Source: Methylobacter sp. (GTDB taxonomy: Bacteria > Pseudomonadota > Gammaproteobacteria > Methylococcales > Methylomonadaceae). From it: DNA of 64,000 bases. A program made the position numbers and the translations under genes. This document shows, in pieces, positions 1 through 8,600 of this stretch. Position 1 is the first letter of the stretch, and each line of letters opens with the position of its first letter. Under the pieces are notes generated by a model. That model was not told the DNA's origin, did not search any database, and saw only the letters and a program-made list of their open reading frames with translations. Location of the stretch: positions 25,749 through 89,748 of the forward strand of contig SCPZ01000080.1 in assembly GCA_004299305.1 (NCBI GenBank). The letters are read 5' to 3'.

Positions 1-83
1 ATGGTAAAAATTAACTTTTTTCATTTGTTAAAAAGTTGTTTTTACAGCTTATTTACCAAACCCATGCCGGTTTCAATATAACT

Positions 84-1550
84 ATGCTGGAAACCTCTGA
101 AGATACGCTGGATCCGTCCGATTGGAATGCCTTTCGCCTGCAAGGCCACCGAATGCTGGACGACATGATCGACTATCTTGAACACCAGCGCGACCGACCG
201 GTCTGGCAGCCTATGTCCGAGACAGTGCGGCATTCATTTCGACAACCCTTGGATGACGGACAGCATGATCTTGAACAAGCATATACCGTATTCATCAAAG
301 ACATACTCCCTTACGCCTTAGGCAATGTTCATCCCGGTTTTATGGGCTGGGTTCATGGCGGGGGAACCCCCGTCGGGATGCTGGCGGAAATGTTGGCAGC
401 CGGGCTTAACGCCAATCTTGGCGGACGCGATCAGGCGCCCATCGAAATCGAGCGGCAGGTGCTACAGTGGGTTCGGGAATTGTTTGATTTTCCGGAAACC
501 GCCGGTGGGCTGTTTGTAAACGGAACCTCAATGGCCAACCTGCTTGGCGTGTTGGTTGCGCGCACCGCCCAATTAGGCGACGCTGTACGCCATAAGGGCA
601 TCGCTACGCAGCAGTTGATTGCCTATACTTCGGCAGGGGCTCATATCAGCATTAGCCAGGCCATGGATATTGCGGGCTTGGGTACTGATGCTTTACGCAT
701 GATAGCGGTTAATGAACAGCACCAAATGGATGTGCTCGCGCTTGAATATGCCATTGCCGAGGACAAAAAAGCAGGCATGACGCCGTTTTTTATTGCCGGA
801 ACGGTGGGGACCGTCGGCGTCGGCGCTATCGATAATCTTCAGGCTATTGCCGAGCTGTGTCAGCGCGAAAACATCTGGTTTCATGTTGACGGCGCTTACG
901 GTGCGCTGGCTATGTTGGCCCCCGATATTGCACCGCGCCTGCAAGGCATAGCGCGGGCCGATTCCATTGCCTTTGATTTCCATAAATGGGGGCAAGTTCC
1001 CTATGATGCAGGATTCATCTTAGTCCGGGACGGTGAGTTGCAGCAACGCACATTTGCCTCGCCCGCCGCCTACCTGAAACGGGAATCCCGCGGCATGGCG
1101 GCAGGTTCTCCGTGGCCGTGCGACTTCGGTCCTGATCTTTCACGCGGTTTCAGGGCGCTTAAAACATGGTTCACTATAAAAGTTTACGGCGCGGAAAAAT
1201 TAGGCAAGGTTATTTCAAATACCTGCGCATTAGCCCAGCACATGAAACGGCGTATCGAAGCCGAACCGCGACTGGAACTGCTTGCGCCGGTGGCGCTGAA
1301 TATCGTCTGCTTTCGCTATCGTAGCGCCGATGCCAACCGGCTCAATGCAGATCTGGTAGTTGCGCTGCAAGAATCCGGCATTGCCGCACCGTCAACGACT
1401 ACGCTCAACGGGCAATTAGCTATTCGAGCGGCTATCGTCAATCACCGCACCACGGTAAGCGACATTGACGCCTTGATCGATGCTACGCTTGAATTGGGCG
1501 ATAATGCCGCAAAAAACTACAATTTCAGGAACAGTAATGCAATTCAATGA
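84..1550 (+). CDS. PLP-dependent group II (aromatic-L-amino-acid type) decarboxylase
   Basis: Cytosolic fold-type I PLP enzyme of the DDC/glutamate decarboxylase family, expected to decarboxylate an amino acid to an amine; the substrate cannot be read from sequence. The PLP lysine is K301 in FDFHKW, and the cofactor-nitrogen aspartate is D269 in HVDGAYGA. Length (488 aa) is normal for the family. I chose the ATG at 84; the frame is open upstream to a TTG at 36 but nothing supports that start. The next gene (ATP-grasp) overlaps it by 14 bases, so the two are almost certainly co-transcribed, and a third PLP-fold gene follows about 380 bases later. The context suggests a small-molecule pathway in which the amine or its precursor is ligated. 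Family assignment is firm; pathway is inference. Confidence 0.88.
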   Translation: MLETSEDTLDPSDWNAFRLQGHRMLDDMIDYLEHQRDRPVWQPMSETVRHSFRQPLDDGQHDLEQAYTVFIKDILPYALGNVHPGFMGWVHGGGTPVGMLAEMLAAGLNANLGGRDQAPIEIERQVLQWVRELFDFPETAGGLFVNGTSMANLLGVLVARTAQLGDAVRHKGIATQQLIAYTSAGAHISISQAMDIAGLGTDALRMIAVNEQHQMDVLALEYAIAEDKKAGMTPFFIAGTVGTVGVGAIDNLQAIAELCQRENIWFHVDGAYGALAMLAPDIAPRLQGIARADSIAFDFHKWGQVPYDAGFILVRDGELQQRTFASPAAYLKRESRGMAAGSPWPCDFGPDLSRGFRALKTWFTIKVYGAEKLGKVISNTCALAQHMKRRIEAEPRLELLAPVALNIVCFRYRSADANRLNADLVVALQESGIAAPSTTTLNGQLAIRAAIVNHRTTVSDIDALIDATLELGDNAAKNYNFRNSNAIQ

Positions 1551-2748
1551 ACATTCCGAACCGTTGATCGGCTTAGCGAAGCTGATGCGGATGGCCTACT
1601 CCGGCTGCGATCTTGCACCGTTAGGCACTCAATTAATCGAGCGCGCCGAGACCGAGACCGGCGGTCATGCCCTAATGGATTTATCCACGGTTTTGCAACT
1701 TCGAGGCAATCGCGATTTAGCCCTAAGCATGCAAGCCCAGGCCATAGAAACCCAGCAAATATACTCCCCGCCCACAACCGCCGGACCCGTTAATATCCGG
1801 CTGCTTGCGATTATGGGGGAGGGCGATTTGATGGCGAATACGCCCTTGGAATTTTTGCTCGAAAACTCCGATGTCGCGCTGGATATAGTCTATGTGACTC
1901 AGGGCTTGCCTCTGCCGGACAATCTCCCTGATCACGATGTGCTATTCGTTGCGATTGCCCAATCCGACCGGAATATGCCGCTGTTAAAACAAATCGATGC
2001 CGCTGTTGCATCATGGCCGCGCCCGGTATTAAACAGGCCTGAGCGTATCGCATTAATGTCGCGCAACGAGGCTTGTCTATTATTAAAATCCGCTCCGGGA
2101 GTTGAGATGCCGAGCACGGTGCGTGTGGCCCGGAAGGATCTGCAACAAGTCGCCGATAAAGAGCAGCCGCTTAGCGGCATTCTTGAGGACGGCGAATTCC
2201 CGATTATTGTTCGTCCGGTCGATTCGCACGCTGGAAAAGATTTGGACAAAATAGAGGATTCGGACGCGCTGCTTAATTATCTGCAAGACATGCCTAATAA
2301 TGAGTTTTATCTGTCTCGGTTTATTGATTACCGAGGGCCGGATGGCTTGTTCAGGAAATATCGCATCGTATTGATCGACGGTAGCCCCTTTGTTTGCCAT
2401 GTCGGCATATCCGAACATTGGATGATCCATTACCTGAATGCCGGTATGGCCGAAAGCGCCGAAAAACGTGCCGAAGAAGAACGTTTTATGCGCGATTTCG
2501 ACAGCGGCTTTGCCTGCAAACATGCCGAAGCCTTCCGCGCGATCAACGAACGGGTTGGGCTGGACTATCTGGGCATTGATTGCGGCGAGACCGCCGACGG
2601 CAAATTGCTGATTTTCGAGGTTGACAGCTGCATGATTATCCATGCTATCGATCCGGTCGATATTTTTCCTTATAAACAACCGCAGATGAACAAGGTATTT
2701 GCCGCCTTTCGCCGGATGTTGCAGGCTGCCATGCAAGGCTTAATTTAA
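1537..2748 (+). CDS. ATP-grasp (RimK/glutathione-synthetase-like) ligase
   Basis: Predicted cytosolic ATP-dependent carboxylate-amine ligase. The N-terminal third looks helical with no clear domain. The C-terminal half carries ATP-grasp features: a nucleotide-binding segment FPIIVRPVDSHAGKDL, the FRKYRIVLIDG strand, and the late Mg-binding strands DYLGIDCGE and LLIFEVDSCM. The ATG at 1537 has an AGGA-type ribosome site just upstream and overlaps the decarboxylase stop by 14 bases, indicating translational coupling; upstream in-frame starts would overlap much further. Substrate unknown: pairing with an amino-acid decarboxylase suggests amide-bond formation with an amine or amino acid, but this is inference. 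403 aa. Confidence 0.72.
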   Translation: MQFNEHSEPLIGLAKLMRMAYSGCDLAPLGTQLIERAETETGGHALMDLSTVLQLRGNRDLALSMQAQAIETQQIYSPPTTAGPVNIRLLAIMGEGDLMANTPLEFLLENSDVALDIVYVTQGLPLPDNLPDHDVLFVAIAQSDRNMPLLKQIDAAVASWPRPVLNRPERIALMSRNEACLLLKSAPGVEMPSTVRVARKDLQQVADKEQPLSGILEDGEFPIIVRPVDSHAGKDLDKIEDSDALLNYLQDMPNNEFYLSRFIDYRGPDGLFRKYRIVLIDGSPFVCHVGISEHWMIHYLNAGMAESAEKRAEEERFMRDFDSGFACKHAEAFRAINERVGLDYLGIDCGETADGKLLIFEVDSCMIIHAIDPVDIFPYKQPQMNKVFAAFRRMLQAAMQGLI

Positions 2749-2751
2749 TGT

Positions 2752-2935
2752 AAGGCAACTCGCAATAAATAAAATACGCAACTTCAACAGCTAAAAAATA
2801 GCACACGGATGACACTGATTGGACAGATTTAAACGGATTTTTAACAATTTTAATGACTTAGAGTTTTATCAGTGATTATCTGTCTAATCCGTGTCATCCG
2901 TGTTCCATTATAAATTAACCATACTGAGTTACCTA
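2752..2935. repeat. Palindromic mobile repeat, family 1, copy A (no nested insert)
   Basis: The core at 2803-2907 is an imperfect inverted repeat: the left arm begins cacacggatgacactgatt and the right arm ends ccgtgtcatccgtgttcc. It is enclosed by a weaker outer inverted repeat (aggcaactcgcaat near 2753, mirrored by actgagttacct near 2924). Two further cores lie at 4635-4771 and 46519-46650. The form (palindrome, no ORF, several copies) is that of a MITE or REP-like element. Confidence 0.75.
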
Positions 2936-2947
2936 CATCCATGTAGG

Positions 2948-3050
2948 CAAAGCCAGCTTTGGACTCCTATAGCACATTTTCTGGAGTCCAAAGCTGGCTT
3001 TGGACAGTAAGAATCGGCTTTGCGCTTAACAAGGGGCGAGTAGTTACGTT
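2948..3050. repeat. Hairpin repeat, family 3, copy A
   Basis: An inverted repeat built on caaagccagctttggactcc / ggagtccaaagctggctttg. The same 75-100 bases recur in reverse orientation at 18998-19106, with shorter relatives at 14687-14742 and 51641-51675. Immediately downstream (about 3063-3098) is a partial right end of the family 1 repeat, so the upstream side of the next gene is a composite of mobile repeats. Confidence 0.75.
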
Positions 3051-3125
3051 TAATCAATATAATAAATTGGGTTATCTGCCTAATCCGTGTTCCATTTTTC
3101 TAACTTCCGAGTCGTTACAAATATC

Positions 3126-4571
3126 GTGCAAAACTCATCCAAAGCACTAGGCGGCCTACCGTCTACCGAGCAACTCCTGGTTGCAGGCGGCGATGCCCGC
3201 ATCGCACTCGATCCGCTCAGTGGTTTGAACAAATACGCTTGCCAGCCGTTTCCCGATCCTCAATTGTTGGCATTTGCTTCCTCTACGGCATCCGTTATTT
3301 CCACGGAGGGGTTTGCTGTCGCAAATCGGCTACGCCGGAAATTATTAGAAGCCGTCAGCACAGCGCCATATTCAGCTGTTTATGCGTTCGAAATGCAGCG
3401 GATTCGCCGGGAGTGGCTACAGTTATGCGAGTTATCCGGCAGCGCCGGGTTAGAACTGGTATTCGCGCCATCGGGTACCGATATTCATGCCATTGCAGCC
3501 CAATATATAGGCAGTGAGGTATCGACACCGGCGCTGGTCATCATGGTGGAAGCCAATGAAACCGGAAGCGGCGTGGTCTCGGCGATCGACAATAATGCAG
3601 TCGAAATCGTGCAAGCGCCGATCCGGCTGAACAATGGGGAGCCCAGGCCGTTAGCGGCAATCAATGCCGAAGTGGAAGCCTTGGTCAATAAAGCCGTTGT
3701 ATCAGGTCGGCGCGTCCTGTTGATTCTTGTCGACCAATCCAAAACCGGCTTAATCGCGCCGAGTCCGGCTTGCGTTATCGCGTTACAGCGTCGTTTTCCC
3801 GATAATATCGACGTGTTGGTCGATGCCTGCCAGTTCCGTATTGCCATGCCGACTTTGCGCGCCTATCTGGAGCAGGGCTTTATGGTCGGGTTGACCGGGT
3901 CGAAATTCCTTGGCGCGCCGTCTTTTTCAGCCGCATTATTGCTGCCGACAACAGTAGCGGAGCGTTTCCGGCAACAGGCATTTTCTAGCGGATTGCTGTC
4001 CGGCTCGCCACAGGATCATGTCGCCAATTTTGGACTGCTGCTGCGTTGTGAAGTGGCCCTGGAAGAACTGCGTAGCTTTCGCGCCGTACCGCAAGCCTCT
4101 GTTATAGACTTCCTGCAAGCCTTTGCGCAAGCGATCCGGCAACGCCTGACATCCGATCCTCACTTTGAACCGTTACCTGTACCCCAACTCGACCGCCGCC
4201 CGTTAATAGAGGCAAATAGCTGGGATCATCTCCAGACTCTCTTTCCTTTTCTGCTTTATGATGCTCAGCCTGGAGGGCGGATGCCGCTAAATCGCGAACA
4301 GACTCGGCATGTGTATCGGCAATTGCCGATAACGATTGACTATTCCGGCAGCGATATTGCCATGCTACGCTGTCAACTTGGACAGCCCGTTGCCTGTGGC
4401 GTCCGTAACGGTATAGCGGTCAGCGCCTTGCGTTTATGTGTTGGCTCACGGCTGATTGTCGAAGCAACAGCGAGCAATGATAAAGGCAATGCAATCATTA
4501 AAGATGCGCTGACGGTTTTGGATAAAACGGTATGGTTAATCCGGCAAGCTAAAACATGCGAGGCGTTGTAA
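3126..4571 (+). CDS. PLP fold-type I enzyme (class V aminotransferase-like), function unknown
   Basis: Aminotransferase/decarboxylase-superfamily protein of 481 aa. Visible landmarks are a Gly/Ser phosphate-binding turn (FAPSGTDIHA), D233 in VLVDACQF for the pyridine nitrogen and a candidate PLP lysine K260 in LTGSKFLGAPS. I do not recognise the subfamily. The GTG at 3126 is preferred because the in-frame GTG at 3087 lies inside repeat sequence; neither has a strong ribosome site, so the start is uncertain. It follows the decarboxylase and ATP-grasp genes in the same direction but is separated from them by mobile repeats. Another copy of the same repeat lies directly downstream, so this gene is bracketed by them. 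Confidence 0.68.
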   Translation: MQNSSKALGGLPSTEQLLVAGGDARIALDPLSGLNKYACQPFPDPQLLAFASSTASVISTEGFAVANRLRRKLLEAVSTAPYSAVYAFEMQRIRREWLQLCELSGSAGLELVFAPSGTDIHAIAAQYIGSEVSTPALVIMVEANETGSGVVSAIDNNAVEIVQAPIRLNNGEPRPLAAINAEVEALVNKAVVSGRRVLLILVDQSKTGLIAPSPACVIALQRRFPDNIDVLVDACQFRIAMPTLRAYLEQGFMVGLTGSKFLGAPSFSAALLLPTTVAERFRQQAFSSGLLSGSPQDHVANFGLLLRCEVALEELRSFRAVPQASVIDFLQAFAQAIRQRLTSDPHFEPLPVPQLDRRPLIEANSWDHLQTLFPFLLYDAQPGGRMPLNREQTRHVYRQLPITIDYSGSDIAMLRCQLGQPVACGVRNGIAVSALRLCVGSRLIVEATASNDKGNAIIKDALTVLDKTVWLIRQAKTCEAL

Positions 4572-4811
4572 GGTAACGCGCAGAAAATAAACTACCGAGT
4601 CCTAATAATCTTGACAACTCCGCAGCTAGAAAAATGGAACACGGATGACACAGATAAGACGGATTTACACGGATTTACACGGATTTTTTAGAATATCCGC
4701 GCTTTTAATCAGTGATTATCCGTTCTATCTGTGTCGCCTAGAGGCGCCTACTTTTGGCATCCGTGTTCTATGGTATTTAACACGGTATTTTATTTATTGC
4801 GAGTTGCCTAA
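4571..4811. repeat. Palindromic mobile repeat, family 1, copy B, with nested 23-base insert
   Basis: Outer inverted repeat (ggtaacgcgcagaaaataaa mirrored by tttatttattgcgagttgcc) around a core at 4635-4771. The right arm of the core is interrupted at 4735-4757 by a 23-base sequence reading cgcctagaggcgcc followed by tacttttgg, which is the reverse complement (one mismatch) of the insert in the left arm of the copy near 46.5 kb. Confidence 0.8.
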
Positions 4812-4867
4812 CGCAACGACTGTACAATGTTTAACCTGCCATTTAAATTTACCTTGAGTTTATTCCT

Positions 4868-5482
4868 ATGCCTAAAATCACTCAATTGTCACAATTAGAT
4901 TTAAATCAAACTTACAGTTACGCTGATTATTTAACATGGCAATTTGACGAAGCCGTTGAATTGATTAGGGGCAAAATCATGTTGATGTCGCCTGCACCGA
5001 ATGTTAATCATCAACGTATTTCAATGAAGTTCAGCTACTCGTTATTTAAGTTTTTCAAAGATAAGGAATGCCAGGTTTTCGCGGCGCCGTTTGATGTCCG
5101 TTTGTACAACCGGAAACAATCGGTTTTAGCCAATCAAGACATTTATACGGTGGTGCAACCTGATTTATGCGTGATTTGTGATCCCGGCAAATTAGATAGT
5201 CGAGGTTGTAACGGTGCGCCTGATTGGGTTATTGAAATCCTGTCAAAAGGGAATTCTAAAAGGGAAATGGACGTTAAATACGCTTTATATGCGGAAAGCG
5301 GTGTAACTGAATATTGGTTGGTTTATCCCTATGAGCAAGCTATTTATCAATTTGTTTTAGACGACAATAATGTTTATCAATTGAACAAGATGTATGCAAA
5401 TAACGGCATAGCCGTAGCGCATTTATTTCCTGACTTGGTAATCGATTTAAGTGAAATATTCGAATCGCTTGATGATGAGTGA
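4868..5482 (+). CDS. Uma2-family (DUF820) PD-(D/E)XK nuclease-like protein
   Basis: A 204-residue protein with the Uma2/DUF820 arrangement: QPDLCVIC with D99, then GAPDWVIEIL with E123, a conserved lysine-bearing segment at about 127-137 and the GVTEYWLVYP strand. The family has a restriction-endonuclease fold, is abundant in cyanobacteria and some methanotrophs, and has no settled physiological role; several authors suspect links to transposition or DNA repair. ATG at 4868 is the only sensible start. It stands alone between two repeat-rich intergenic regions, consistent with an accessory gene. Confidence 0.85.
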   Translation: MPKITQLSQLDLNQTYSYADYLTWQFDEAVELIRGKIMLMSPAPNVNHQRISMKFSYSLFKFFKDKECQVFAAPFDVRLYNRKQSVLANQDIYTVVQPDLCVICDPGKLDSRGCNGAPDWVIEILSKGNSKREMDVKYALYAESGVTEYWLVYPYEQAIYQFVLDDNNVYQLNKMYANNGIAVAHLFPDLVIDLSEIFESLDDE

Positions 5483-5581
5483 TTTGTGATTTTTAAATCG
5501 GTCCTTTATCCGGCTAAAAAATGTTAAATGACTTTTGAACGACTACTTACCAACTAAAGCGGGACGAATTTACAAATAACC

Positions 5582-5652
5582 GGGAACGCCGAGCCCCAGC
5601 TCGGCAATGTTGATAAGTACAGATACTCGCCAAGCGGGGGCTTGGCGTTCCC
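5582..5652. repeat. Terminal inverted repeat element at the protease 3' side
   Basis: Ends gggaacgccgagccccagc and gggggcttggcgttccc form an inverted repeat of about 20 bases with a short loop. It sits just downstream of the minus-strand RTX protease stop and could act as a transcription-stopping hairpin. The motif gacgccaagccc recurs beside the MITE at 41.8 kb. Confidence 0.55.
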
Positions 5653-5673
5653 AGCCACCAACATAAGTAGTTG

Positions 5674-8600
5674 TTAAACGACCGCAAAATCAGCATAGCT
5701 TAGGGCTAGATTTGTCCCTAATACTGCGATTTGCACGGCATCCCTTGCACCATTACCATCTGCGTCATACAGCAGTGCGCCGCTGGCAGGGTTATAGATA
5801 ATATAATCATTGGCGTCGTGCGCAGCGGCAGCTTTTACAAATACGCCGGGATTTAACAGGCCTGTTGTCTTGAGTTTGGTAAAAATGCCGCTTCCTAGCT
5901 GAATCGTGTCATCGGCTACAGTAAAGTCAGTGATGCTGTCGATGTTTGCAGTCGGTGGACTGCTGAATCGAAACAGGTCTGAGCCTGTGCCGCCTGTCAA
6001 TTTATCGTTCCCTGCGCCGCCGTTCAGTATATCGTTGCCCGTTCCACCGCGTAGTGTGTCATGGCCCGAACCGCCAGCCAGGACATTATTAGCCGTGTTG
6101 CCAAGCAGGGTATTGTCTAAATCGTTACCGGCGCCGTTAATCTCCGCCGTTCCGGTTAAGCTAAGATTTTCTACATTCGGCCCTAATGTGTAACTCACTG
6201 AACTATTAACGCTATCGATTTCTGTCATCAAGGTTGACGTTTCAGTCACGCTGTCCCCGGTATTATCGACAACATAAACATCATTGCCTAAACCGCCAAT
6301 AAGCTTGTCAGCGCCGATGCCGCCGTTGAGTATGTTAGCCGCTGTATTGCCGGTTAAAACATTATTGAGTGTGTTGCCCGTACCATTTATAGCGGCTGAT
6401 CCGCTTAGGCTAAGATTTTCTATATTCGCTGCCAATGCGTAACTCACTGAGCTGTTAACGCGGTCAATTTCAGTTGCCAAGCTTGAGGTTTCTGTCACGA
6501 CATCAGCCTTGTTATCCACGATATAGGTATCATTGCCTAAACCCCCTAGCATGGTATCTGCACCGGCTAAACCGTTGATAATGTCATTACCGGCTAGGCC
6601 ATTAAATTTGTCATTAGCCGGGCCGCCGGTCAAGGTATCGTTGCCGAAGGACTCGGTTATGCCGTTTTGTGCAATATTAATAGCCAGTGTTTTACTGCCG
6701 GTTAGTGCCCCATCCGATACGCTAACGACAAAGTTGGCGCTTGTATTAAAGGTTAATGCTTCAATAGCGGTATCGTTTGCCGTAAAGCTGTAAGCTCCGC
6801 TAGCCTTAGTCATCATTAACACGCCATAGGCGCTACTCTTGGCGATTGTGCCGTCGCCATTGTCGGTACCGCCATTAATGTCGTAAGTTAAGACGTCGCC
6901 GTCAATATCGTCGGCGACTAGCGCCCCTTTGATAGTGGTAAAGCTGTCGTTAAAAATAGTGTCGGTATAGTGAATAGCGTTCGGCGTTGTGAGAATCGGT
7001 GCGTCATTGACTGCGCTGACATTCAAGGTGATGGTGTTAGCAGGCGTGCTGTCTAAATTGCCGTCATTAACGCTGAAGTTAAAGTCGGCATAATCCACGC
7101 CGTTGGCATTAACGGCGGGCGTGAAGGTTAAGTCGGCAATCGAAGCGGCGGTAATAACTTGGTCTAAAGTAACTTCTGCGCGATTCAGCTTTAATGATCC
7201 GGCAGCGGGTAAACGGGTGATTTTGATGCCCGACATAATATTGCCGTCGACATCCGCATAACCAAAGTCAGTCGATGAAAAGCTATAGGTGCTGTCTTCA
7301 TCAACGCTGACGGTTTTATTTGTCCCGGTGGGCGCATCGTTGACTGCGCTGACCTTCAAGGTGATAGCGTTAGCCGACACGCTGTCCAAACTGCCGTCAT
7401 TCACGCTGAAATTAAACTCGGCATAATCCGACCCGTTGGCATTTACGGCGGGTGTGAAGTTTAAGTCTGGAATCGAATCGGCGGCAATCGCTTGCTCTAA
7501 GATCACCTCCGTATCGCCCAGTTTTAATGATCCGGCAGCGGGTAAGCGGGTGATTTTGATGCTCGCCATAACATTGCCGTCGACATCCGCATAGCCAAAA
7601 TCAGCCGACGAGAAGCTGTAGCTATTGTCTTCATTGATGCTAATCGTTTTATTCGTCCCGGTGGGCGCATCATTAACGGCTGTGTCGCTAACCGTTACTT
7701 GAATAGCGGTGCTGGATTCCAAAGCATTGTTATCTTTCGCCACAACGGTAAAAGCATTGAGTATGCCGTTGGCATTGGTTTCAGGCGTCCAATAAGCATT
7801 ATGAGTGGCGTCAATGGCGGCATTAGTATCGGCAGTCCAGCCAGTGGCTAATTCCGCCGAACTGCCGATTTTTAAGACGCCGCTGCTGACGGCTTTAACT
7901 ACAAAGCTATCCACTGTACCGTCAATATCCGCTTCGTTACCTTGAGCTTGTAAATCGGCAAAGGTGAGCGTCACTTCGCTGTCTTCATTGCTTACGGCAA
8001 CGGGAGAGGTAAAGGTAGTCAGGCTTGGGGCGTTATTGATTGCCGTAACCGCGATTGTCGCTTGAATTGCGTTGATCGATTCTAAACCGCTATTATTTTT
8101 AACCACTGTGGTAAAAGCGTCTAAGATGCCGTTGTCATGGACAGCAGGCGTCCAATAAGCGTTGCGTGTCGCATCTACGGTGTTGTTAATTATCGCATCC
8201 CAAGGCGTTGCCGTTTTCGCTGAGGCGCCGATTTTTAAGCTGCCGTTGCGGACAGCGGTGATCACAAAGGCGGTAACGGTATCGTCAACATCCGCTTCGT
8301 TACCCTGCGCTTGTAAATCGGCAAAGGTCACTGTCACTTCACTATCTTCATTGCCGACGGCAACGGCTGAACTAAAGGCCGTTAAGGTTGGAACATCGGT
8401 TACTGCGGTAACAGCCACCGTTGCTTGAATTGCGTTAATCGACTCCAAGCCGCCATTGTCTTTAGCCGCTACGGTAAAGGCGTTCAAAATGCCGTTGGCG
8501 TTGGCGGCGGGCGTCCAATAGGCGTTGCGTGTGGCATCTACGCTGTTGTTAATTACCGCATCCCAAGGCGTTGCCGTTTCCGCTGAGGCGCCGATTTTTA

